Assembly: GCF_000234805.1 (NCBI RefSeq) | Contig: NC_016645.1 | Coordinates: forward strand, 1,464,391-1,528,390 | Direction of reading: 5' to 3' | Length of the DNA stretch: 64,000 nucleotides | Source of the DNA: Pyrobaculum ferrireducens | Lineage (GTDB): Archaea > Thermoproteota > Thermoprotei > Thermoproteales > Thermoproteaceae | Part shown: positions 7,732 to 16,367 of the stretch, one piece after another | How the letters are laid out: each line of letters begins with the position of its first letter | How positions within the stretch are numbered: the stretch's first letter is position 1 | Position numbers and translations under genes: made by a program | Notes under the pieces: generated by a model | The model's input: only the letters and a program-made list of their open reading frames with translations | What the model was told of the DNA's origin: nothing | Database searches by the model: none

Positions 7732-8610
7732 CTAGAGCTCGAGGATCCTCCCCGTCCTCCAGACCTGGAACCTGGGCCTCCTTCTGTTGACCACCGCCTC
7801 GGCCACGTAGAGCCTCAGCTCGAAAACGTTGGTCACAGTCTTGCCGTCTACTTTCGTTATCACGTCGCCCCGCTGGATGCCTATCTCGTCTGCGGCTGAG
7901 CCGGGTAGCACCTCCGCCACGAGGAGGCCTCTATCTATGGGGAAGCCGTATAGAGAGGCCAGGGCTTTGTTCAGCGCCGTGACGTATATGCCAAGGGCGG
8001 GGCGGGTGTAGCGGCCGTATTTCTGCACCATCTCCAGCATGACGCGTGTGAAGTCTATAGGGACTGCGAAGCCGAGGCCCTGCGCCCCCGCAATAATGGC
8101 CGAGTTTATGCCCACCGCCTCCCCCGACATGTTGATCAGCGGCCCCCCGGAGTTGCCAGGGTTGATAGCGGCGTCTGTCTGTATCAAAAACTCGAATACC
8201 CTCTCGCCGGCTCTTAGAGTTCTGCCGACGGCGCTGACTATCCCAAAGGTCGCCGTCGGCTTGTCGAGGAGGGCTAGGGGGAATCCGATGGCCACCACGC
8301 CCTGGCCCACCCTAAGCCTCAAGGCGCTCCCCATGGGGAGCGGGGGTGTCTGCAACTCGGCGTATATCAACGCCATGTCGTAGTCAGGGTCCCCAGCCGC
8401 CACCCTCCCCGGCGCCTTGTCGCCCTCGGGCGTCACCAGCACAACCTCATCCGCCGAGGCCACGACGTGGAAGGCAGTGGCGAAGAAGCCCCTCCCCACG
8501 GCGAAGGCCGTGCCGAACCCCACGTCGCCCGTGAAGACGTCCACCTGCCGCGTGACGACGGCCACCACAGACCTAGCGGCCTTCTCCACCAAGTTGCTGA
8601 GGTCCACCAC
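7732..8610 (-). CDS. HtrA/Deg-family serine protease with PDZ domain
   Basis: A 292-aa trypsin-fold protease. The catalytic triad is visible: His in ATAFHVVAS (~residue 48), Asp in DPDYDMALIY (~80) and Ser in NPGNSGGPLIN (~154). A C-terminal PDZ domain of about 80 residues follows (GLLVAEVLPGSAADEIGIQRGD). These enzymes degrade misfolded proteins. No signal peptide is apparent, so it is probably cytoplasmic or loosely associated with the membrane. It starts at GTG 8610, back to back with the SppA-like gene, and the two may share a protein-quality role. Confidence 0.87.
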   Translation of the reverse strand: MVDLSNLVEKAARSVVAVVTRQVDVFTGDVGFGTAFAVGRGFFATAFHVVASADEVVLVTPEGDKAPGRVAAGDPDYDMALIYAELQTPPLPMGSALRLRVGQGVVAIGFPLALLDKPTATFGIVSAVGRTLRAGERVFEFLIQTDAAINPGNSGGPLINMSGEAVGINSAIIAGAQGLGFAVPIDFTRVMLEMVQKYGRYTRPALGIYVTALNKALASLYGFPIDRGLLVAEVLPGSAADEIGIQRGDVITKVDGKTVTNVFELRLYVAEAVVNRRRPRFQVWRTGRILEL

Positions 8611-8659
8611 ACCCCCTCTTTGAGGACTTAAAAATATATAGGTGGGCTATCCCTATAGC

Positions 8660-10312
8660 ATGGCAGAGAGGTGGGTTGTCCTAGGGGTTTCCCTAGCCCT
8701 CGCGGTCAGCGTCGCCGCGCTTTTCCTAGCCTTCACAGCCTGCAGAGCCCCGCCCCAGCCTCCACAGCCAGCTAAGCCGAAGATCGTGCTGGTGCCCGTC
8801 AACTACGTCATCGACAGCCCCCAAGTGGACAAGACGGTGTCCGCCCTCACCTCGATAGCGCAGAGAGACGACGTGGCTGGCATAGTCCTCGTTATCGACT
8901 CGCCGGGCGGCACGGTGTCGGCTACAGAGGCGCTGTACACAGCGCTTCGGGGGATAAACAAGACGAAATACGCCGTGGTGAACGGCCTCGCCGCCTCCGG
9001 CGCCTACTACGTGGCGGTGGCGGCTGACAAGATATACGCAACGCCCTCCAGCTGGGTGGGCAGCGTTGGGGTGATAGCCGTGCTGTGGCCCGAGGAGTAT
9101 TTCTACGACATACCCGACTACGTGTACACGACGGGGCCTCTCAAGTACTACGGCAGGGAGCTGGTGGACTACTACAACGACATCGAGAGGGTGAGGCTCA
9201 ACTTCGTCAACGCCGTCTTGAAGGGGCGGGCGGGCAAGATCAAGGCCGACCCCCAGGTTTTCGAAACCGCGACTATCTTCACAGCCGACCAGGCGAAGAG
9301 CCTCGGCCTAGTCGACGAGATAGGCGGCATCTTCGACGCTGTGAGAGACATGGCGCAGAGGCTGGGCCTAACCCAGTACGAGGTGAAGTACCTCAGCCAG
9401 GTGGCCAACGTCTCGACGGCCCCGGCGGGGGCCCAGTACAAGGTAGAGCTCTCCACGCTACTCAACTCCACGCCTGTGCCTATCTTCTACATTCTGCCGA
9501 CGGCCGTCCAGTGGATGCTCCCGGCGGACGGCGGGGGGAACAAGACGCCTCCGCCCGCCGCCCCGCCGGAGAAGCCCTACGTCGTGCTGGACATGGCCCA
9601 CGACAACATGGTCCCCCGTAGCTTTATAGAGGTTCTGCGCGCCGAGCTAGCCACGAGGGGATACGCCCTGGTTTCCGCCGCCAGCGAGTACCAGCTGTCG
9701 ACGCTTCTCGCCAACGCCACGGGGCTCGTTGTGGTTAACCCCACGGCTCCCTTCAGCAGAGACGGCGTTAGGGCTGTGCTGAACGCCACGGCGAGGGGGG
9801 TGAGGGTGGCCTACTTCTACGACATGAGGGCCAGCGCGGTGGTGGTGAGCTCCGGCGCGGCCTACGTGGCGCCCTACTCCCTATTCGCGGTGTTCGACCC
9901 GTTGCTGACATACTTCAACATGTCGGGACTGAGGGCGGTTTACAACTTCACCGCCGGCGGGGCGAACTACACAGAGAACTGGCAGTTCGTCGCAGTGAGG
10001 CCCCGGGGCAACTGGACACTGCTGAGGGGGGTGGAGAGGCTCCTCCTCTTCAGCCCCTCGGCCGTGGCGGCCAGCACGCCGCTTAGGCTAGAGGCCTGGG
10101 GCTACGTATTCGGCTACGGCTGGGGCAACTACACAGTGGCGGCCCAGGTGGGCAACTTCACTTTCATAGGCACCGTGAGGTCCTTCACGCCGTACTTCAT
10201 AACCCAGGGAGACAACTGGAGATTTTTCAAAAACGTGGTGGACTGGCTCGTAGAGAAGAGACCTATTGCGAAGAAGCTCGGCCCCGTGTCTGCCGTGATA
10301 TATACAGGTTGA
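8660..10312 (+). CDS. SppA-type signal peptide peptidase (S49) with C-terminal extension
   Basis: An N-terminal membrane anchor (residues ~5-27) is followed by a Pro-rich linker and an S49 (ClpP-fold) domain. The motif DSPGGTVSATEALY and the nucleophile Ser in VNGLAASGAYYVAVAAD are visible; the catalytic Lys is probably in the GRAGKIKADPQ region. This class cleaves leftover signal peptides in the membrane. The last ~250 residues form an additional domain with many Asn-X-Ser/Thr sequons, so it is likely outside the cell. ATG 8660 is chosen because the TATA-like AAATATATA lies about 25 nt upstream. Confidence 0.82.
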   Translation: MAERWVVLGVSLALAVSVAALFLAFTACRAPPQPPQPAKPKIVLVPVNYVIDSPQVDKTVSALTSIAQRDDVAGIVLVIDSPGGTVSATEALYTALRGINKTKYAVVNGLAASGAYYVAVAADKIYATPSSWVGSVGVIAVLWPEEYFYDIPDYVYTTGPLKYYGRELVDYYNDIERVRLNFVNAVLKGRAGKIKADPQVFETATIFTADQAKSLGLVDEIGGIFDAVRDMAQRLGLTQYEVKYLSQVANVSTAPAGAQYKVELSTLLNSTPVPIFYILPTAVQWMLPADGGGNKTPPPAAPPEKPYVVLDMAHDNMVPRSFIEVLRAELATRGYALVSAASEYQLSTLLANATGLVVVNPTAPFSRDGVRAVLNATARGVRVAYFYDMRASAVVVSSGAAYVAPYSLFAVFDPLLTYFNMSGLRAVYNFTAGGANYTENWQFVAVRPRGNWTLLRGVERLLLFSPSAVAASTPLRLEAWGYVFGYGWGNYTVAAQVGNFTFIGTVRSFTPYFITQGDNWRFFKNVVDWLVEKRPIAKKLGPVSAVIYTG

Positions 10313-11231
10313 GCTCCCTCAGCAAATCCCCCAGCAGGGCCCTGGGTATCCTGGCGCCAGCCGCGTTTTTGTGGCCCCCGCCAGAGGCGGACTGCCTCCT
10401 GGCGAATTCCCTCAAGAATGCGTTGAGATCCACTCCTGCAGAGGAGCGGAGGCTCATGACGTAGATCTCCCCCCTCTCCTCGGCGGCGAGGCCCACCAAG
10501 GCATCTTTGAGGCCTCTGGCTAAATTAGCGGCGAGGCCCAGGGGGCCAGGCGGGTTTATGACATAGGCCACCTTGCCCTCCACCAACGCGTTTTTCTCCA
10601 CCCACCCCACGAGGGCCTCGTTTACCCGCGCCTGCTCCTCCGCCAGCTTGAGCAACTTCGCCATGGCTGAGGGGGCCCCGTTCCCAGCAAGGTGGTTGAC
10701 GACTTCCCGCTTGAATTCATGATCTTTCCGCGCCCGCTCCAGCCCCTGCATTAAGACGCCGGCCTCGTAGTATACAATTCTCTTGTCCCAACGCTCCAGC
10801 GCCGACCTTACCCACTCGGTGTAGTCCATGTAGTCGCTTATGGCGCCGTACAGAGCCACGCGGGTGTAGGCGCGGGGGAGTCTGCCGGCCAGCCGCCGGT
10901 AGACAAGCTCAGACGCCGACGGCCCCTCCTCGTGCACCACCTCCACCCCCGGCAGATCCGCGGAGAGGGGATGGTGGTCGATGTAGACAACGCGTCCCGT
11001 GTATCTAGAAAAAACTTCCCGCGCCTCGCCCGCGATTTTCTCGTCTATGGCTACGTCGACGATGTAGACGTCGCCAGCCGCCGCCTCGCGGAAGTCCTTT
11101 ACGAGATCCACCGGGTGTGTGAAGTAGATCCGCACCTCGTCGTAATCGCCGGCAAGGGCCGCCTTCACAAGCGCCGCGGAGCACACGCCGTCTGCGTCAC
11201 CGTGTGCCATAATTGTGAGAACACGCCCCAC
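10263..11231 (-). CDS. DHH-family phosphoesterase (RecJ/NrnA-like)
   Basis: A 322-aa protein with the DHH-superfamily motifs: I, MAHGDADGVCSAAL (residues ~8-21); II, YIVDVAIDEK; III, VVYIDHHPL (the DHH motif); and a C-terminal DHHA1-like glycine motif SGGGHKNAAGARI. Family members are Mn-dependent nucleases or phosphodiesterases that act on ssDNA, nanoRNA or cyclic dinucleotides; the substrate here is unresolved. Its 3' end overlaps the convergent SppA-like gene by 50 bp, an arrangement that could produce antisense RNA. Confidence 0.85.
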   Translation of the reverse strand: MGRVLTIMAHGDADGVCSAALVKAALAGDYDEVRIYFTHPVDLVKDFREAAAGDVYIVDVAIDEKIAGEAREVFSRYTGRVVYIDHHPLSADLPGVEVVHEEGPSASELVYRRLAGRLPRAYTRVALYGAISDYMDYTEWVRSALERWDKRIVYYEAGVLMQGLERARKDHEFKREVVNHLAGNGAPSAMAKLLKLAEEQARVNEALVGWVEKNALVEGKVAYVINPPGPLGLAANLARGLKDALVGLAAEERGEIYVMSLRSSAGVDLNAFLREFARRQSASGGGHKNAAGARIPRALLGDLLRELNLYISRQTRGRASSQ

Positions 11232-11266
11232 GTGTTGTATTAATTAACTCCGTTATATAGATAGAT

Positions 11267-11755
11267 GTGCGGACTCTCCTCCTGTACTCCAAGGAATGGC
11301 GCGATGAAAACATCCAGCGCCTCTACAAGGCCTTTACTGTCCTCCTCCAGAGGCAGAGGGCCTACGCCCTTGAGAAAATAGTAGCTAAGGCGCCGAACCG
11401 GGCCCTGGTATTCACCTACCCATGCGGCTGGCACGGCGACGTCTTATTCATAGCCCCCTACATTGTGGCCGTAGGGCCCTTTGAGAGAGATGCCTTCATA
11501 GACATGGTCTTGACACTGCCTGACCGAGTGGCCTTCACCATTCTAGAAGGCGGGTGGACTCTTGAGGAGGTGTTCAAGAAATTTGGCCCCTTCGACGTAG
11601 GAATCGCATGCGAGGGATCCCCAGTCAGCGGAGCCAGGAGGTACGTACATAAGATGATAGTTATAAAAGTCGGCGGCCCAATGGGCGAGCTGATAAATAC
11701 ACTATATAGGCCGGAGGACACGGAGGCGGACGAGGTGATTGAGGCGCCCGTCTAG
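11267..11755 (+). CDS. Unknown protein heading the GTPase operon
   Basis: A 162-aa protein not recognised as a known family. It starts at GTG 11267. Predicted structure alternates alpha and beta: YALEKIVAK, RALVFTYPCGWHGDVLFIAPYIVAVG, VAFTILEGGWTLEEVFKKFG. The tail is acidic (EDTEADEVIEAPV). It precedes a Ras-like GTPase gene by only 9 nt, so a functional link (regulator or effector of the GTPase) is plausible. A roadblock-like or similar regulator is one idea, but the sequence does not prove it. Confidence 0.6.
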   Translation: MRTLLLYSKEWRDENIQRLYKAFTVLLQRQRAYALEKIVAKAPNRALVFTYPCGWHGDVLFIAPYIVAVGPFERDAFIDMVLTLPDRVAFTILEGGWTLEEVFKKFGPFDVGIACEGSPVSGARRYVHKMIVIKVGGPMGELINTLYRPEDTEADEVIEAPV

Positions 11756-11764
11756 CCGGCGGAG

Positions 11765-12235
11765 ATGCGTAAATACGTAATATTCGTCGGCGTGGGCGGC
11801 GTGGGGAAGACCACCCTAGTCTATAGACTAGTCAGCGTGAGGCAGGCGCCCCCGCCGACTAAGCGCCCCGGCTTCTACCACGCCTATCTAAAAGGCGGCT
11901 CCTACTACATCCTAGACGTGCCGGGGCAGTACGTGGACGAGGTGGTGGAGACTATTTCCAAAATGGTTTTCATGTATTTCGACCGCGCCCTACTCGTCTA
12001 CGACCTCACTAGACGCGACACCCTCCAGGCCCTATACGAAATCGCCGACAGGCTCTGCCGCTTCCACAAATGCATATCAGCCAAGGAGCTGTGGGTGGTG
12101 GGGAACAAGAGGGACCTCGCCGTGAGCTTGGGGGTGGAGCACACGCCGGATTTATCTACGCTGGGTGCCCAGAGATATGTTAAAATATCAGCAATACACG
12201 ACCCATTTGACAAACTACTGGAGCTGTTGCCATGA
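11765..12235 (+). CDS. Small Ras-like GTPase
   Basis: A 156-aa single-domain P-loop GTPase. G1 is GVGGVGKTT (residues 9-17), G3 is LDVPGQ (~57-62), G4 is VVGNKRD (~117-123), and a G5-like KISAI lies near residue 144. The DxPGQ motif resembles the MglA/Arf/Ras-like branch used by prokaryotes for polarity, motility and vesicle-like processes. It is the middle gene of a tight three-gene operon: 9 nt after the unknown gene, and ATGA overlap with the next. The pilus cluster begins 3.4 kb away, so a role in surface-structure control is worth testing but is only inferred. Confidence 0.82.
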   Translation: MRKYVIFVGVGGVGKTTLVYRLVSVRQAPPPTKRPGFYHAYLKGGSYYILDVPGQYVDEVVETISKMVFMYFDRALLVYDLTRRDTLQALYEIADRLCRFHKCISAKELWVVGNKRDLAVSLGVEHTPDLSTLGAQRYVKISAIHDPFDKLLELLP

Positions 12236-12888
12236 TCTGCGAATACCTCGCAAGAGGCGCCGTGTGCTCCCAGGCCTACAGGAGGTGGAGCAGGCCGGAG
12301 TTTTTCAAGAGATTAGGCCTCCCCCCGCCGGGGCCCGCGCCGAGGTGCACAGAGGTGGAGGAGGCGGCCGCCTACCTTGTGGACCACCTGCTGATTCCAT
12401 TCTACGAGGGGAGGGAGGTGGCCCTCACCCCGGCGGCAGTGTCGGCGCTGGAGGCGATCTCCGCGCCGTTGCAGGCGCTAGAGGGGGAGCTCTCCGCCTA
12501 CGTGCCAGAGGACCCAGTCATGGTGTACACCGGGCCGTGCGTTTTCGGCACGAGGATGAGGAAAAACGCCGTAATCACAGGACCCAGACCCATCATAGAG
12601 AGGCTAGCCGAATATCTACAAGCCCCCAGCCACCACTTCGTGGCAATTGACGAGGGCGAACCCGCGGAGCTGGCTGAAAAATACGGAGTCCAAGCCGCGG
12701 TGAGTTGCATCACCGCGCCCCGGGCTCCCTTGAAGAGCTACGTCTTGACATGTTGGGAAAACCAGTGGCTGGGAGAGCTACTAAGCAAGGCGCTCGGCAT
12801 GCCTCCGGCAACCGAGGGCATAGCCGTGCCGCTACGCCACGCCAAGCTACTCATCCAGCACCCAAGAAAAAATTTAAATAAGCGCTAG
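12232..12888 (+). CDS. Unknown protein ending the GTPase operon
   Basis: A 218-aa protein of unrecognised family. It begins inside the stop codon of the GTPase gene (ATGA). It has several Cys near the N terminus (ICEYLARGAVCSQAY), a charged helical centre and an alpha/beta C-terminal half. No catalytic motif stands out. Tight coupling suggests it acts with the GTPase. Its last codons contain the TATA-like TTTAAATA (12873-12880) that appears to drive the small RNA candidate downstream. Confidence 0.6.
   Translation: MICEYLARGAVCSQAYRRWSRPEFFKRLGLPPPGPAPRCTEVEEAAAYLVDHLLIPFYEGREVALTPAAVSALEAISAPLQALEGELSAYVPEDPVMVYTGPCVFGTRMRKNAVITGPRPIIERLAEYLQAPSHHFVAIDEGEPAELAEKYGVQAAVSCITAPRAPLKSYVLTCWENQWLGELLSKALGMPPATEGIAVPLRHAKLLIQHPRKNLNKR
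12873..12880 (+). promoter_or_regulatory. TATA-like box inside a gene end
   Basis: TTTAAATA sits in the last codons of the 12232-12888 gene. No start codon of a convincing ORF lies about 25 nt downstream; instead, at about 12897, the stem of a structured sequence begins. Confidence 0.5.
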
Positions 12889-12894
12889 ACAGTA

Positions 12895-12950
12895 CACGGC
12901 GGCTGAGAGCCCCGGAGGGGCCCGGTGAGCGCCGCAGTCGGTCCCCCTTG
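12895..12950 (+). ncRNA. Candidate small structured RNA with k-turn-like element
   Basis: Starting about 20-25 nt after a TATA-like box, CGGCG (12897-12901) can pair with CGCCG (12930-12934). Inside lie CTGA (12903-12906) and GTGA (12925-12928), whose GA steps could form a kink-turn. An apical hairpin GCCCC (909-913)/GGGGC (917-921) with GGA loop sits at the tip. No ORF fits. Single-stem H/ACA-like guide RNAs of Pyrobaculum are built on such stems, so that class is the leading idea. Ends and targets are not determined. Confidence 0.4.
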
Positions 12951-13029
12951 TACAACAACTCCCCCTCTGCTTTTAACGCCCCTCACCTCATGTAAGCAAT
13001 GTATTTAAGAGAGGCACCCCCCTACCCGC

Positions 13030-13695
13030 ATGGAGATTGTTGTGAGGGACGTGGTGAAGCTCTACGGCGACTACCCAGCCCTCAGGGGGGTAAGCCTCGA
13101 AGTCCCCAGGGGGGTCTTCCAGTGCCTCATCGGGCCCTCCGGCTCGGGCAAGTCCACCCTCCTCCACATAATAGGCGGCGTGGACAAGCCGACCCAGGGC
13201 GAGGTGTGGGTGGCCGGCACGAGGCTGAACGACCTCGGCGACGACCAGCTGGCGGAGTTTAGAAACAGAAACATCGGCTTCGTCTTCCAGCTCTTCTACC
13301 TAATCCCCAGGATGTCTATACTAGAAAACGTGGAGCTCCCCCTCATACTCAGGGGAGTCCCCAGGGAGAAGAGGAGAGAGGCGGCGCTGGAGGCGCTGAA
13401 ACTCGCAGGCCTCGGCCACGTCGACCCCCGCAAGAAGCCTACACAACTCTCCGGCGGCGAGCAGCAGAGGGTGGCTATTGCACGCGCCATTGTGACAAGG
13501 CCCAGAATCCTCCTCGCAGACGAGCCGACGGGCAACCTAGACAGCGCCACGGCTAAGGTAGTTATGGAGACCTTCCTCAACCTCAAAAAGGAGCTGGGCG
13601 TCACCATCGTCATGGTGACCCACAACCTAGAGCTACTAACCTACTGCGACCGCTACGCCAAGATGCGAGACGGCAAGATCGTGGAAACCGGCTAA
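13030..13695 (+). CDS. ABC transporter ATPase (LolD/MacB/FtsE type)
   Basis: A 221-aa nucleotide-binding subunit. Walker A is [10 protein letters not shown], the Q-loop is [12 protein letters not shown], the signature is [15 protein letters not shown], Walker B is [13 protein letters not shown], and the H-loop is VMVTHN. The DEPTGNLD motif is typical of the MacB/LolD/FtsE group, which works with FtsX-like permeases in lipoprotein or peptide export. No permease gene is adjacent, so its partner lies elsewhere. A TATA-like TATTTAAG lies about 25 nt before the ATG, consistent with a leaderless monocistronic transcript. Confidence 0.88.
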   Translation: MEIVVRDVVKLYGDYPALRGVSLEVPRGVFQCLIGPSGSGKSTLLHIIGGVDKPTQGEVWVAGTRLNDLGDDQLAEFRNRNIGFVFQLFYLIPRMSILENVELPLILRGVPREKRREAALEALKLAGLGHVDPRKKPTQLSGGEQQRVAIARAIVTRPRILLADEPTGNLDSATAKVVMETFLNLKKELGVTIVMVTHNLELLTYCDRYAKMRDGKIVETG

Positions 13696-13814
13696 GCGAC
13701 CAAGCCTCTAGGCACCACCTCCACGCCGGGTTAGACCCACCCCCGCCGGCATGCGGCTATGAAACCGGCATATACACGGTATATAGGTATATATAGTGGG
13801 TCCATTCAGAGGCT

Positions 13815-14081
13815 GTGTGCCTCGACAAAGAGAAATTAGTAGCCGCGGTTGAGAACCTCAGCCCACCTCTCAAGGCGCTGATAAACATAGCGACGTTGAG
13901 AATAGTGGGCAGACCCCTTGAGCAGTTGCTCGAAACAACGCCCCGCGAAGCGCTCAAGGCATTTCTCCAATTCGCGGGGCCCCACAACTACCAGCTACTA
14001 CTCCGAATATTCCAGCAACAATTAGCCAAGCAGAAATGCTACGTAACACTGGAGGAGCTAGACAGATTTATACAGAGATGA
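13815..14081 (+). CDS. Small helical partner protein, copy 3 of 3
   Basis: An 88-aa helical protein that aligns with those at 4518-4799 and 15181-15519. It shares the central G(R/K)PLEQLLE...A segment, GPHNYQLLLR in place of HNAEL(M/F)L, a conserved Cys near the end (KQKCYVTLEEL) and the same overall length. It starts at GTG 13815, downstream of TATATA repeats. Unlike its relatives it is transcribed alone, on the strand opposite the ATPase gene, and ends 11 bp from that gene's 3' end. It is the most divergent copy. Function unknown. Confidence 0.65.
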   Translation: MCLDKEKLVAAVENLSPPLKALINIATLRIVGRPLEQLLETTPREALKAFLQFAGPHNYQLLLRIFQQQLAKQKCYVTLEELDRFIQR

Positions 14082-14092
14082 AAAAGAGGGAG

Positions 14093-15184
14093 TTAGCAGG
14101 GTATATCCACCCCCACCTTGCCGCCCGGCGCCCGAACTGCTTGTACTACGCCTTTATCTACTCTAATCACGACGTCGAAGAACATGTCGAATTTCTCAAG
14201 GTCGCGTAGAGACACCACTATGGCAGGTCCCATTTGTGCAATTTTCCGCAACACCTTCAACACCTTGTATAGGCTCTCGTCGCCATACATGGCTCTCACC
14301 AAGTCAAGCCCTCGGATAAACACGGCGTCGTACCCCTCCCTCGCCAATTTATATAGCGTAACTAGAAGCTCTTCAAAGTTCATCTCCATCTTCAAGGCAG
14401 GTACTCCCCTAGTCTCGGCGTATATTAACCCACCGGTAGCCATGTCTATGTACCTAACCTTTCTTCCCCTCTCCATTAAAGCCCTTGCTGTATTGATCAT
14501 GAACCAGTTCTTCCCCGCCCCCATAGGCCCCACCACGCTGTGAAGCAAACCCTTGTAGAGCCCCCCAGCGGCGGCATCTAGACACCACCCAGTCTCCACC
14601 ACCTCCACCGCCGAAGTTGGAGCAGTACTCTCCTCAAATAATATTACTCCAGAGCCCTCGGCGATTACGAACGGCACCGAATAACCCGCCTTCCCACCCC
14701 TAACCTTCTTCACTAATATCTCTCTAATAGCGCCGTAGGGCTTTAGGTCATATACCAACTCAATGACGTTGTCGGCTATGTACGCCACCTTCTCCGCCAC
14801 CTCTCTCTCTGCGGTTAAAAACACGTCTATACCCGCCTGCTTAATGACTCTATACACCACGTTGTGGATAACATCAACCCCACCCCCAAGACTCAGAAAT
14901 TCTGTAATAGAGTCGATAACCAAAGCCCCGGGCCTCTCCCGGATCACCGAGTCCACCAACGTGTTAAAGAAGGCCCCTGCCTCTGCTAGAGGAGCCTCCC
15001 AAAACACCAGCCTATCGCCAAAGTCGTAGCCAAGCGCCGCCATGTTTTTCCTAAAAGCTACTTCATCCTCAAACGCAGAGACCCAAAACACCTTGTCGTA
15101 ATTCCCATGGACATACCAAGCGGTTAGCGTCGTCTTCCCTGATCCAGGCGGCCCGTAAACCAGGGTAACGCCGCGCAACTTCAT
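14093..15184 (-). CDS. RecA/KaiC-like ATPase, two-domain, copy B
   Basis: A 363-aa paralogue of the ATPase at 4799-6013. The first P-loop is YGPPGSGKTTL (residues ~10-20), and a Walker B-like GALVIDSITEFL follows. The second half has VVGPMGAGKNWF, a P-loop with Asn for Thr/Ser, so it may bind but not cleave ATP. Start ATG 15184 overlaps the TGA of the small helical gene (ATGA); the longer frame to 15247 would overlap that gene by 67 nt. Dual-domain RecA-like proteins of this kind include KaiC and the archaellum regulator ArlH. Its position 0.4 kb from a pilus ATPase operon makes motor or assembly control a reasonable guess. Confidence 0.72.
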   Translation of the reverse strand: MKLRGVTLVYGPPGSGKTTLTAWYVHGNYDKVFWVSAFEDEVAFRKNMAALGYDFGDRLVFWEAPLAEAGAFFNTLVDSVIRERPGALVIDSITEFLSLGGGVDVIHNVVYRVIKQAGIDVFLTAEREVAEKVAYIADNVIELVYDLKPYGAIREILVKKVRGGKAGYSVPFVIAEGSGVILFEESTAPTSAVEVVETGWCLDAAAGGLYKGLLHSVVGPMGAGKNWFMINTARALMERGRKVRYIDMATGGLIYAETRGVPALKMEMNFEELLVTLYKLAREGYDAVFIRGLDLVRAMYGDESLYKVLKVLRKIAQMGPAIVVSLRDLEKFDMFFDVVIRVDKGVVQAVRAPGGKVGVDIPC

Positions 15185-15519
15185 AGCCTCCCCAAAATCT
15201 TCCCTATTTCCTCTATAGACTTTACACAGCCCTGCCTCTCGAGCCATGTCTTGAACATGTAGAGAAAAAGCTCGGCGTTGTGTTGACCCAGGGCTCCGCT
15301 CAGCACTTGGTACACCGACGACGGATTCTCCAGAATTATCTGCTCAAATGACTTGCCAAATCTAGACAACACACGGTAGTGGATAAAAGTCCTAAGCGAG
15401 GAGTTGAGGGAGGTGTAGAATTTTACAAAACCACGGAGAAGTTCAACATCTTCACATTTAGGATGCTCAAAGCGCTCAGATCGCGCCTCTTTCTTGATGC
15501 TTTCCCCTATTTGAGACAC
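15181..15519 (-). CDS. Small helical partner protein, copy 2 of 3
   Basis: A 112-aa protein whose last ~85 residues align with the products at 4518-4799 and 13815-14081: IHYRVLSRFGKSFEQI, then YQVLSGALGQHNAELFL, a WLERQGC motif and IGKIL at the end. An added N-terminal stretch of about 25 residues is charged. GTG 15519 lies about 25 nt after an ATATAT box. It is translationally coupled to the ATPase downstream (ATGA). In copy A of the module the ATPase comes first and the small gene second, so the order is swapped while the pairing is kept. Confidence 0.7.
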   Translation of the reverse strand: MSQIGESIKKEARSERFEHPKCEDVELLRGFVKFYTSLNSSLRTFIHYRVLSRFGKSFEQIILENPSSVYQVLSGALGQHNAELFLYMFKTWLERQGCVKSIEEIGKILGRL

Positions 15520-15587
15520 AAACTACAAAAAAGGACCTTGATATATGTTTTACTGTGTAGTAACGGAAAAAGATTCAAAACCTATTT

Positions 15588-16367
15588 TTAAATATTTGCC
15601 ATTGAGTCAAAAATAACGTAGAAAATAAAGCCGACTATGGGGATGTAGATAAGCGCCATGAACAACATCAACGTCAGGGGGTCAACGTTCATTGGGCCGG
15701 CCTGCAGGGCGCCCAGGGGGCTGAAGGCAAGCGCCACTATATAGACAAGGAGGGGGAGCAACATGACCACAACCACAAAGATTTCAAACATGAGGGAGAG
15801 GGACCTCACCAGCGACTGCGCCTTCACCTGCTTAGCCCTAAGCATCCAGTCGAGCCTAGCCATCAGCACAAGATCCACGCGTTGCGTAATCCGGGACGAC
15901 TTAGTAATCAGCTCCACTGTCTCCCTGTACGAGGGGCTCGGCACCCTCTCCGCGCTGTGGGCCAGAGCCTCCTCGGGGCTGGAGCCCATCACCACCATCT
16001 CCCTAGCCGCCAGCGCCAGCTCCCTTGCGATGAACCGGTCCTCCTCCACCTCGGCCAGCCTCGTCACCACGCGCCCAAGCGGCAGGCCAGCCGCGAGGAG
16101 GGGGAGCATCACGCCCAGCGTATAGACAAAATTGTTTTCAAAATGGCTACGCCTCGCCGTGATTAAGTACACGGGGTAGAGCAAAACCCCGGCAAACGTC
16201 AGCAAAGCCGCCACTGCGCCGATGGCCACGGCGGCGACGGGGCCGAACAGAAACAGCGCCACGATCCCCGCCGCGGCTCCCGCGGCGATCGGCGCCACCA
16301 CTAGTACAAAGAGGTAGCGGCGGTAGGAGAAGGCCAAGCCGCTTTGGCGGTACAGCTCGTAGATCAT
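15588..16367 (-). CDS. Type IV pilus platform protein (TadC/GspF-like), second half
   Basis: A 259-aa polytopic protein. N-terminal membrane segments (residues ~25-70) lead to a cytoplasmic helical domain with the T2SSF-type pattern LPLLAAGLPLGRVVTRLAEVEED, and further membrane segments follow at the C terminus. Such proteins form the inner-membrane platform of type IV pili and archaella. Its ATG overlaps the stop of the pilus ATPase gene (ATGA). Together with the related protein at 17815-18600 it appears to supply, as two polypeptides, the two T2SSF domains that are often fused in PilC/TadC homologues. Confidence 0.75.
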   Translation of the reverse strand: MIYELYRQSGLAFSYRRYLFVLVVAPIAAGAAAGIVALFLFGPVAAVAIGAVAALLTFAGVLLYPVYLITARRSHFENNFVYTLGVMLPLLAAGLPLGRVVTRLAEVEEDRFIARELALAAREMVVMGSSPEEALAHSAERVPSPSYRETVELITKSSRITQRVDLVLMARLDWMLRAKQVKAQSLVRSLSLMFEIFVVVVMLLPLLVYIVALAFSPLGALQAGPMNVDPLTLMLFMALIYIPIVGFIFYVIFDSMANI

